10,726 nt of DNA from an uncultured Eubacteriales bacterium (lineage in GTDB: Bacteria > Bacillota > Clostridia > Christensenellales > Aristaeellaceae): NCBI GenBank assembly GCA_944353735.1, contig CALVPU010000178.1, positions 1 through 10,726 of the forward strand, read 5' to 3'. Below are positions 5,019 to 10,726 of the stretch, piece after piece; the stretch's first letter is position 1, and the number at the start of each line of letters is the position of its first letter. The notes under the pieces were generated by a model, which saw nothing but the letters and a program-made list of their open reading frames with translations, was not told the DNA's origin and did no database searches. The position numbers and the translations under genes are program-made.

Positions 5019-5612
5019 ATGGGCGTGCAGGCGTTCTTTTTGGGATCGTCGGTGACGTATGGCTGGGCGTCGGGCGGCGTATCGTTTGTGGAGATGTGCG
5101 CAGAGGCGCTGGGATGGTCGGTCGTGAAGGAGGCAGTGTCGGGCACGACGATGGCGGACCTCGACGGCGAATCGTACATCGCGCGGCTGCGGCGGACGCC
5201 GGAAACGGTGCGCGCCGGCGTGTTCGTCTGCCAGCTTTCGACAAACGACGCCGCGCGGGGCGTGCCGCTGGGCGCGTTGGGACAGTCGCCGCGCGACGAG
5301 CGGACGGTGGCGGGCGCGATCGAGGCGATCGTCGCGGAGGCGCGGCGCCGCTGGCGCGCGCCCATCGCGTTTTACACCAGCCCGCGCTTCGACAGCCCGC
5401 GCTACGGTGAAATGGTCGCGCTGCTGAGCTCGGCGGCGGAGCGGCTGGGATTTTCGGTGATCGACCTGTGGAACGACGCGGCGTTCAACGACCTGAGCGG
5501 CGAGCAGCGCGCGGCGTACATGGCGGACGCGGTCCATCCCACGCGCGAGGGCTATCGGGCGTGGTGGACGCCGCGCTTTGCACAGGCGCTGGCGCGGCTC
5601 GCGCCGCAATGA
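5019..5612 (+). CDS. SGNH/GDSL-family hydrolase (probable esterase or lipase-like)
   Basis: The 197-aa product shows the four SGNH blocks: FFLGSSVTYG (residues 6-15, nucleophile Ser11), VSGTTMAD with oxyanion Gly42 (40-47), LSTNDA with Asn76 (73-78) and DAVHPTREGY with Asp170 and His173 (170-179). Such enzymes cleave ester bonds in acyl, acetyl or carbohydrate-ester substrates; the substrate cannot be read from sequence. There is no signal peptide or membrane segment, so it is probably cytosolic. The ATG at 5019 was chosen because AAAGGGG lies about 8 bases upstream, the fold begins immediately, and the putative promoter lies between this ATG and the more upstream in-frame start. The gene stands alone between a divergent and a convergent neighbour. 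Confidence 0.85.
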   Translation: MGVQAFFLGSSVTYGWASGGVSFVEMCAEALGWSVVKEAVSGTTMADLDGESYIARLRRTPETVRAGVFVCQLSTNDAARGVPLGALGQSPRDERTVAGAIEAIVAEARRRWRAPIAFYTSPRFDSPRYGEMVALLSSAAERLGFSVIDLWNDAAFNDLSGEQRAAYMADAVHPTREGYRAWWTPRFAQALARLAPQ

Positions 5613-5680
5613 GATAAAGGGTGCCGGACGCGGGGCATGAGCCTGCGGCAAGAGCGCGCAGTACGCGATATATAAGTCGG

Positions 5681-5720
5681 AAAGAAAAATTCAGGACGGC
5701 GCGGCTGCCGTCCTGAATTT
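5681..5720 (-). terminator. Rho-independent terminator of the cupin gene
   Basis: AAATTCAGGACGGC (5687-5700) and GCCGTCCTGAATTT (5707-5720) form a perfect 14-bp stem with a six-base loop. Read on the minus strand the stem is followed by TTCTTT, giving GAATTTTTCTTT, a proper T-tract about 100 bases after the cupin stop. On the plus strand only ATTT follows, so it may also end the SGNH transcript less efficiently. Confidence 0.85.
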
Positions 5721-5822
5721 GCGCGCGCATCCTGACTGGACACACGCAATATGCCGCCTCGATGCGGGGATTTTCGCTCTCGCGCGGCGCGTTCCGGCAA
5801 ATGCCGCCGCGCCATCGCGCCG

Positions 5823-6164
5823 CTATTCGGTGACGATCACGGCGAGGATCACCAGATCGTGGTCGCCGGTGTTCTCGACGGAATGACCGTGCCCGGGGAA
5901 GGTCGCCATGGAATCGCCGGCGTTGACGTCGTAGAACTGGTCGTCGTCCTGCACGCGCCCGCAGCCGTCGATGAAGTAAAACAGCTCCGTTTCGTTCTCG
6001 TGCACGTGATAGCCGATGGAGGCGCCGGGGATCAGCGTGAGGACGGAAAAGAGGCGCGCGTGAGCGGGAAGCTCTCTGGAAAGCGCCGTCTGCTTGACAT
6101 ATTCCTTGCCGCCGCGCATGTATTCGCGGATGCTCTTCTTTTGTTCGTCCCTGCGGGTAATCAT
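5823..6164 (-). CDS. Small single-domain cupin protein
   Basis: The 113-aa product contains both cupin motifs. Motif 1 is GASIGYHVHENETELFYFIDG (residues 47-67, starting in PGASIG), with metal ligands His53, His55 and Glu60. Motif 2 is GDSMATFPGHGHSVENTG (83-100), with His94 and Asn98. All ligands for a divalent metal are present, so a catalytic or sugar/ligand-binding role is possible, but no substrate is indicated. The ATG at 6162-6164 was chosen because of an ideal AAAGGAGGT 7 bases upstream; a longer in-frame start at 6230 has no such site. It is a single-gene unit with its own promoter and terminator. The N-terminus (residues 10-30, including YMRGGKEYVKQ) may make strand contacts in a dimer, as in other small cupins. 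Confidence 0.88.
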   Translation of the reverse strand: MITRRDEQKKSIREYMRGGKEYVKQTALSRELPAHARLFSVLTLIPGASIGYHVHENETELFYFIDGCGRVQDDDQFYDVNAGDSMATFPGHGHSVENTGDHDLVILAVIVTE

Positions 6165-6247
6165 AAGCGAGACCTCCTTTGATGATGCGAGCCGTTTGTG
6201 CCACAATGGTAGGATGAATGGTAAAAACATCTCTCGCTGGCAAGTTT

Positions 6248-6276
6248 ATTATAGCATGCGCGGCGCGAATGTACAA
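6248..6276 (-). promoter_or_regulatory. Promoter of the cupin gene
   Basis: On the minus strand there is TATAAT (6248-6253) with an extended TGC, a 17-bp spacer and TTGTAC (6271-6276) as a weak -35. The leader is about 75 bases. Confidence 0.65.
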
Positions 6277-6306
6277 GCCCGGCACCCCTTTTTTAACATA
6301 ATTCGG

Positions 6307-6335
6307 TTTCCCGTGCGCGCGCGCCATGGTATAAT
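6307..6335 (+). promoter_or_regulatory. Promoter of the panT-coaX operon
   Basis: A perfect TATAAT (6330-6335), preceded by TGG (extended -10), lies 17 bp after a weak -35 TTTCCC (6307-6312). The predicted transcript start near 6342 coincides with the first leader hairpin. Confidence 0.65.
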
Positions 6336-6342
6336 ATGGGCG

Positions 6343-6414
6343 TCGGTATCTTCGGAACCGAACAGGGAATCATGGTCGTACCGAAATTTCGTAGGGTATC
6401 TCTGGGCAGAACCT
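6343..6414 (+). promoter_or_regulatory. Structured leader with two similar bulged-A hairpins, candidate pan-like regulatory RNA
   Basis: Hairpin 1 (6343-6361) is TCGGT-A-TC with a TTCG loop and GA-ACCGA on the other arm, so A6348 is bulged. Hairpin 2 (6394-6414) is GGGT-A-TCT, loop CTGGGC, AGA-ACCT, again with a single bulged A (6398) at the same place. Both are followed by GAAC plus a purine run, so they look like tandem copies. A weaker GGT-CGT-ACC-GAA lies between them (6374-6385). The known pan RNA motif, found before pantothenate biosynthesis genes, consists of a hairpin with bulged adenines that often occurs in tandem. The context (pantothenate uptake and kinase) fits, but I cannot confirm the match. 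There is no terminator, so control would act on translation or RNA stability. Confidence 0.4.
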
Positions 6415-6431
6415 GAACGGAGGAGATCGCA

Positions 6432-7064
6432 ATGGATCGCAAGACCCGCCGCCTGGCGCTGACGGCGCTGTTCGTAGCGCTCATTTTGCTGCTGGGCTTC
6501 ACGCCGCTGGGCATGATCCCGCTGGGCTACATCAATGTTACCACGCTGTGCATCCCCGTCGTCATCGGCGCGATGGTGCTGGGGCTGCGCGCCGGACTTG
6601 CGCTGGGCTTCTGCTTCGGCACCGTCAGCGCGCTGAGCGCCTTCGGCATCGCCGGCACGCCGTCGTCGCTGGCGGCAACGCTGGTGGGCGCCAGCCCGCT
6701 GCTGGCGCTCGTCATGAGCTACCTGCCGCGCCTCGCGGTGCCTGCGGTCGCCGTGGGCGTGCAGGCGCTGATGCGGCGCACGCGCGGCGCGCGCCTGGCG
6801 GCGCCGGTCGCCGCCGCCGCGGGTTCGGTCTGCAACACGGTGCTCTATCTGGGACTGATGCTGCTGTTCTACGCGCTCACGGGGCTGGATTCCACCGGGC
6901 TGCTGGCGCTCATCGGCGGCACCGGGCTGATCGCCGGCGGCTGCGAGGCCGCTGCCGCGGCGCTCATCGCCGCGCCCATCGTCGCCGCGCTGCACAGGGC
7001 GGGGGGCGGCGTGAGCGACCGCGCGCACCCTTTGAACCGACGCGATACGAATGGAGATAGGTGA
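6432..7064 (+). CDS. panT: ECF transporter S component, pantothenate-specific (PanT-like)
   Basis: This 210-aa membrane protein should be the substrate-binding subunit of an energy-coupling-factor importer, using the shared EcfA/EcfA'/EcfT module encoded elsewhere. Residues 8-24 form the first helix. The conserved FTPLGMIPLGYINVTT (23-38), followed by IPVVIGAMVLG and GLALGFCFGTVSAL (41-68), is characteristic of the PanT branch of S components. Further hydrophobic helices span about 80-115, 122-150 and 155-188. The start is fixed by GGAGGA 7 bases before the ATG. Its stop is separated by a single base from the start of coaX, the pantothenate kinase, which strongly supports pantothenate as substrate. 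The last 20 residues are polar and Arg-rich. Confidence 0.88.
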   Translation: MDRKTRRLALTALFVALILLLGFTPLGMIPLGYINVTTLCIPVVIGAMVLGLRAGLALGFCFGTVSALSAFGIAGTPSSLAATLVGASPLLALVMSYLPRLAVPAVAVGVQALMRRTRGARLAAPVAAAAGSVCNTVLYLGLMLLFYALTGLDSTGLLALIGGTGLIAGGCEAAAAALIAAPIVAALHRAGGGVSDRAHPLNRRDTNGDR

Positions 7065-7065
7065 C

Positions 7066-7845
7066 ATGATCCTCACGATGGACATTGGCAATACCAACAT
7101 CAAGACCGCGCTGTTTGAACACGGCGAGGTGCGCCAGTACTGGCGCGTCGCCACGGACCGCGACCGTTCCTCCGACGAGCTGGGCATCCTGCTGATGAAC
7201 CTGCTCAACTACAATGGCATCAACCGCGACCGCATCGAGGGCATCATGATGTCCTCGGTGGTGCCGCAGATCAACTTTACCGTCGAGCACATGTGCCGCA
7301 ATTACTTCGGCATCGAGCCGATGCGCATCGAGCCGGGCATCCGCACGGGCATCAACATCAAGTATGAGAACCCGCGCGAGCTCGGCTCCGACCGCATCGC
7401 CAATGCCGTCGCCGCCTACGAGCTCTACGGCGGCCCCTGCATCACCATCGACTTCGGCACCGCCACCAACTTCGGCGTGATCTCCGCGAGGGGCGAATTT
7501 CTCGGCGGCGCGATCTGCCCCGGGCTCAAGCTCGCTGCCGAGGCGCTGACCGAGCGCGCCGCCAAGCTGCCGCGCTTTGAGCTGGAAAAGCCGGAGAGCG
7601 TCATCGGGCGCAATACGGTGACAAACATGCAGGCGGGCATCGTCTACGGCTATATCGGTCAGGTCAACTATCTGGTCGAGCGGATGAAGCGCGAGCTGGG
7701 CGCGCCCGACGCCAAGGTCATCGCCACCGGCGGGCTGGCGGTGCTCGTCGCCGAGGAGTCCAGGGTCATCGATGTGATGGACGGCCTCCTGACGCTGAAG
7801 GGACTGCAGCTCATCTACCGGAAGAACGCCGCCGCGGCGGACTGA
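7066..7845 (+). CDS. coaX: Type III pantothenate kinase
   Basis: The enzyme phosphorylates pantothenate with ATP, the first committed step of coenzyme A synthesis, and works as a dimer in the cytosol. The 259-aa length is typical. Visible motifs are MDIGNTNIK (5-13, phosphate-binding Asp6), PGIRTGINIKYENP (90-103), GSDRIANAVAA with catalytic Asp109 (107-117), IDFGTATNF with Asp129 (128-136), GGAICPGL (147-154) and a C-terminal ATGGLA (220-225). Type III enzymes need a monovalent cation and are not inhibited by CoA. The ATG at 7066 was chosen over one at 7051 because GGAG lies about 9 bases upstream and the fold starts at residue 2. It is co-transcribed with panT. Confidence 0.96.
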   Translation: MILTMDIGNTNIKTALFEHGEVRQYWRVATDRDRSSDELGILLMNLLNYNGINRDRIEGIMMSSVVPQINFTVEHMCRNYFGIEPMRIEPGIRTGINIKYENPRELGSDRIANAVAAYELYGGPCITIDFGTATNFGVISARGEFLGGAICPGLKLAAEALTERAAKLPRFELEKPESVIGRNTVTNMQAGIVYGYIGQVNYLVERMKRELGAPDAKVIATGGLAVLVAEESRVIDVMDGLLTLKGLQLIYRKNAAAAD

Positions 7846-7869
7846 GGCGGCGCGAACGAAGGGAATCGG

Positions 7870-10068
7870 ATGGCGAAATTTGAGGGCACGGTCGAGGAGA
7901 TCGTCTTTCGCAATGAAAACAACGGCTGGACGGTGGCGTCCGTCCGGATCGATGGCTCGGGGCGCGTCGGCGCCGTGGGCGTAATGCCGTTTTTGGCGGC
8001 GGGCGAGCACGCGATTTTCGACGGCGAACTGGTCGAGCACCGCGAGTACGGCGAGCAGATCCGCGTGAAGAATTACGAGACCACGCGCCCGGAGACGAGG
8101 TCGTCGGTGGAAAAGTACCTCGCCTCCGGGCTGATTCACGGCGTCGGTCCGGCGACGGCGAAGCTGATCGTCAAGCGCTTCGGCGCGCAGGCGCTGGACG
8201 TGCTCGAGAGCGCGCCGGAGCGGCTGACCGAGGTCGAGGGCATCGGCCCCAAGCGCGCGAAGATGATCGCCGCCTCGTTCGCCGAGCAGAACGCCGCGCG
8301 CGCCACATTGCTGTTTCTGCAGGGTTACGGCATCGCGCCGTCGCTTTCGATGAAGATCTGCCGCGCCTACGGCGAGATGACCGAGCGCGCGCTGCGCGAG
8401 AATCCCTACCGGCTGGTGGACGAGATCGACGGCGTCGGCTTCCGCACCGCCGACGCCATCGCCCAGTCGCTCGGCTTCGCCCGCGAGAGCGCGTTTCGCC
8501 TGCGCAGCGGCATCCGCTATGCGCTGAGCGAGGCGGTCAGCGCGCTGGGGCACACCTATCTCCCCGCCAGGGAGCTGGTTCAGCGCGCCGCGCGCGTGCT
8601 CGGCGCGGACGAAGAGACGGTGGCGCGCGAGCTGCGCGGACTTATCCTCGACGGCGCGCTCGCTGCCGAGGACCTTGACGGCGAATGCGCCGTCTATCTG
8701 CCGCAGATGCTCTCCGCCGAGCGCGACGTCGCCCGCCTGCTGCTGCGCCAGCGCGATTCCGTCGCGCCCGGCGCGCTGGACGAGGCGGAGCTCGAGCGGC
8801 GCATCGGCGACTACGAGCGCGACGCCGGCGTGACGCTGTGCGGCGCGCAGCGCGAGGCGGTGCGGGCGGCGGCGCTCGAGGGCGTCGCCGTGATTACCGG
8901 CGGTCCCGGCACCGGCAAGACGACGTCGATCAACTGCCTCATCCGCCTGCTCGAGCGCCTCGGCAGCGTCGAACTCTGCGCGCCCACGGGCCGCGCCGCG
9001 CGGCGCATGAGCGACGCCACCGGCCGCCCCGCCCGCACGATCCACCGCCTGCTCGAGTACGGCGGCGAGGGCCAGGGCTTTGCCCGCGACGCGGACAATC
9101 CCCTCGACGCCGGCGCCGTGATCGTCGACGAGATGTCGATGGTCGACCTGACCCTGATGCGCTCCCTGCTGCGCGCGCTGCGCCCCGGCACGCGGCTGGT
9201 GCTCGTCGGCGACGCCGACCAGCTGCCCTCGGTCGGCGCGGGCAACGTGCTGCGCGACCTCATCGATGCCGGCGTGGTGCGCGTGACGCGCCTGACCGAG
9301 ATCTTCCGCCAGGCGGAAAAGAGCATGATCGTCGTCAACGCCCACCGCATCAACCGCGGCGAATATCCCGAATTCCGCGTGCGCGGCAGCGACTTCTTCA
9401 TCGAGCGCCGCGACGGCGCGCAGGAGGCGGCGCGCTCGGTGGTGGAGCTGGTGCGCCGGAGGCTGCCGAACTATCTGGACGTCGACAGCCTGCGCGGCAT
9501 TCAGGTCATGGCGCCGATGAAGCGCGGCGAGCTGGGCGTGTTCGCGCTCAACGACGCGCTGCGCGTGGCGCTCAATCCTCCCGCGCCCGGACGCGCCGAG
9601 CTCAAGCGCGGCGAATGCGTGTTCCGCCTCGGCGACAAGGTCATGCAGGTGCGCAACGACTATGACCTCGAGTGGGTCAATGACGGTCGCAGCGGTACCG
9701 GCGTGTTCAACGGCGATATCGGCTACATCACGCGCGTCGACCGCGCCGAAGCGGAGTTGACCGTGGCGTTCGACGACGGTCGCGAAGCCGTCTACGACGC
9801 CGGCATGCTCGACGAGCTCGAGCCCGCCTACTGCATGTCCGTGCACAAGAGTCAGGGCAGCGAGTTCGAGGCCGTCGTGCTGCCGCTGCTCGGCGGACCG
9901 CCGATGCTGATGACCCGCAACCTGCTCTACACCGCCGTGACCCGCGCGCGACGGCTGGTCGTGATCGTCGGACGCGAGGCGAGCGTGCGCGCGATGGTCG
10001 ACAACAACCGCATCCTCCGCCGCTACAGCGCCCTCGCCCGCCGCCTGCGCGAAGGCGCCGGCGCCTGA
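7870..10068 (+). CDS. recD2: RecD2-type ATP-dependent 5'-3' DNA helicase
   Basis: This 732-aa superfamily 1B helicase has the RecD2 architecture found in bacteria that lack RecBCD. An N-terminal OB-like domain (FEGTVEEIVFRNENNGWTVA, residues 4-23) is followed by tandem helix-hairpin-helix DNA-binding segments (GLIHGVGPATAKLI, about 90-105, and VEGIGPKRAKMI, about 123-135). Walker A is GGPGTGKTT (344-352, Lys350), Walker B is VIVDEMSMVD (417-426, Asp420 and Glu421), and then come GDADQLPSVGAGN, a UvrD-like C-terminal domain with VHKSQGSEF (658-666) and LYTAVTRARR (686-695). It is expected to act in recombinational repair and replication-fork processing. GAAGGGAATCGG precedes the start. It begins 24 bp after coaX, so it is probably in the same operon. 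All motifs are intact. Confidence 0.96.
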   Translation: MAKFEGTVEEIVFRNENNGWTVASVRIDGSGRVGAVGVMPFLAAGEHAIFDGELVEHREYGEQIRVKNYETTRPETRSSVEKYLASGLIHGVGPATAKLIVKRFGAQALDVLESAPERLTEVEGIGPKRAKMIAASFAEQNAARATLLFLQGYGIAPSLSMKICRAYGEMTERALRENPYRLVDEIDGVGFRTADAIAQSLGFARESAFRLRSGIRYALSEAVSALGHTYLPARELVQRAARVLGADEETVARELRGLILDGALAAEDLDGECAVYLPQMLSAERDVARLLLRQRDSVAPGALDEAELERRIGDYERDAGVTLCGAQREAVRAAALEGVAVITGGPGTGKTTSINCLIRLLERLGSVELCAPTGRAARRMSDATGRPARTIHRLLEYGGEGQGFARDADNPLDAGAVIVDEMSMVDLTLMRSLLRALRPGTRLVLVGDADQLPSVGAGNVLRDLIDAGVVRVTRLTEIFRQAEKSMIVVNAHRINRGEYPEFRVRGSDFFIERRDGAQEAARSVVELVRRRLPNYLDVDSLRGIQVMAPMKRGELGVFALNDALRVALNPPAPGRAELKRGECVFRLGDKVMQVRNDYDLEWVNDGRSGTGVFNGDIGYITRVDRAEAELTVAFDDGREAVYDAGMLDELEPAYCMSVHKSQGSEFEAVVLPLLGGPPMLMTRNLLYTAVTRARRLVVIVGREASVRAMVDNNRILRRYSALARRLREGAGA

Positions 10069-10091
10069 CCCGACCGGACAGGCGGCGAAGC

Positions 10092-10109
10092 GCGGGAAAG
10101 TTATCCCGC
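10092..10109 (+). other. Small hairpin between recD2 and comF
   Basis: GCGGGA and TCCCGC form a 6-bp stem around AAGTTA in the 90-bp gap. No T-run follows, so it is not a terminator and transcription from recD2 into the next gene is likely. Confidence 0.4.
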
Positions 10110-10158
10110 CGGATAAAGGCGAAGCGGCATGGCTTGCAGCGCGATGGGAGGAATGCGC

Positions 10159-10726
10159 ATGGCGGACAAGGGCGTCGAAAAGCGACTCTGGCGTCGGATC
10201 GCCGCAAAGGCGGTCGACTGGTTCTATCCCAAGCGCGCGCTCTGCATGGGGTGCGGCTCGGCGGCGGGGTTTGACGAGCACGACTGGCTGTGCGGGGACT
10301 GCGTCATCGCGCTCGCCAAGCGCTGGCTCGGCGCGTTTCCCGACGCGAAGCTCGACGGTGCCGCCGCGGCGTATCACTACGGCGGTCCGGCGGGTTCCAT
10401 GGTGCGCAACCTCAAGTATCGCGGCGTCCGCGACCTCGCCGGTCCGATGGCGGAGAGCATGCTGCGCGCCTACCGCGCCATCGTTCCCACGGGCGCGGAG
10501 GTCGTCGCCGAAGTTCCCATGCACGCAAGGCGGCTGCGCCGGCGCGGGTTCAACCATGCCGCTGCGCTGGCGCAGGCGGTGGCGCAGCGGCTCGACCTGC
10601 CGTGGGAATCGCTGCTGGTCCGCACGCGCGACACCGTCCAGCAGGCGCGGCTCGTAGGCACTGAACGGCGCGGCAACCTGCGCGGCGCGATCACCGCCGA
10701 CCCGGAGCGCGTGCGCGGTCGCCGCG
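10159..10726 (+). CDS. comF: ComF family protein (zinc-finger phosphoribosyltransferase-like), truncated by window edge
   Basis: 189 codons are visible and the frame is open at the right edge. The N-terminal zinc finger CMGC...CGDC uses Cys 29, 32, 45 and 48, followed by YGGPAGSMVRNLKYRG and VVAEVPMHARRLRRRGFNHA, the typical ComF core. A T..Q..L...ERRGNLRGA segment follows. The PRPP-binding loop would come next, outside the window. ComF proteins assist DNA uptake in competent species as single-stranded DNA-handling partners of ComFA, but many non-competent Clostridia keep a copy. GGGAGG lies 7 bases before the ATG at 10159; an ATG at 10153 is too close to it. The gene follows recD2 by 90 bp with no terminator. 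Confidence 0.9.
   Translation, partial: MADKGVEKRLWRRIAAKAVDWFYPKRALCMGCGSAAGFDEHDWLCGDCVIALAKRWLGAFPDAKLDGAAAAYHYGGPAGSMVRNLKYRGVRDLAGPMAESMLRAYRAIVPTGAEVVAEVPMHARRLRRRGFNHAAALAQAVAQRLDLPWESLLVRTRDTVQQARLVGTERRGNLRGAITADPERVRGRR

Noticed and set aside
6307..6313. TTTCCCG before panT as a third copy of the 23-bp intergenic motif
   Set aside because: Only the last bases match, the CACAAAA half is absent, and the distance to the -10 element is different.
6343..6431. panT leader as a THF, preQ1, ZTP or fluoride riboswitch
   Set aside because: From memory none of their conserved cores is present; the tandem bulged-A hairpins are the only clear structure.
6964..10557. Open frame of about 1197 codons on the minus strand across coaX, recD2 and comF
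   Set aside because: It is a shadow of three confidently identified plus-strand genes. The translation is rich in Ala, Arg, His and Asp with no recognisable domain, as expected from antisense reading of GC-rich codons.

Overview
The window looks like chromosomal DNA from a very GC-rich member of the Firmicutes, probably class Clostridia. The basis is strong AGGAGG-type ribosome binding sites, TATAAT promoters set in otherwise GC-rich DNA, a type III pantothenate kinase next to an ECF-type vitamin transporter, and a RecD2-type helicase. I cannot name the genus. Because stop codons are rare at this base composition, many long open frames on the opposite strand are shadows; one of nearly 1200 codons covers coaX, recD2 and comF.

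Layout. Bases 34-1236 (minus) hold a siroheme/cobalamin-pathway uroporphyrinogen-III methyltransferase and, upstream of it, a 49-residue protein of unknown function. The methyltransferase ends in an odd repeat-rich tail where a uroporphyrinogen-III synthase domain would be expected. Bases 1438-3036 (plus) encode a zinc-ribbon protein with a very long low-complexity linker and a C-terminal membrane segment. Bases 3037-3538 are a non-coding convergent region rich in structure: two related palindromes, a 68-bp tandem repeat and a strong terminator. Bases 3539-4822 (minus) encode a membrane-anchored protein with a Pro/Thr/Glu-rich stalk and a C-terminal peptidoglycan-binding domain. Bases 5019-5612 (plus) encode an SGNH/GDSL hydrolase, and 5823-6164 (minus) a small cupin. 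From 6432 to the right edge the plus strand carries panT (pantothenate ECF S component), coaX (pantothenate kinase), recD2 and the start of a comF-like gene.

How the genes work together. Only panT-coaX forms a clear functional pair: uptake of pantothenate followed by the first step of coenzyme A synthesis, with stop and start codons one base apart. Their leader contains two similar hairpins with a bulged A and may be a regulatory RNA. recD2 and comF follow at 24 and 90 bp and are probably in the same transcription unit or a closely following one. The other genes are mostly single units in alternating orientation. Two of the divergent gene pairs share a nearly identical 23-bp motif in the intergenic DNA.

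I see no phage, transposase, CRISPR, toxin-antitoxin or obvious defence system. The most unusual material is the repeats and non-coding structure: the in-frame repeat tail of the methyltransferase with its stop codon, the tandem repeats that duplicate one arm of a terminator, the covarying twin palindromes, the shared 23-bp motif and the panT leader.
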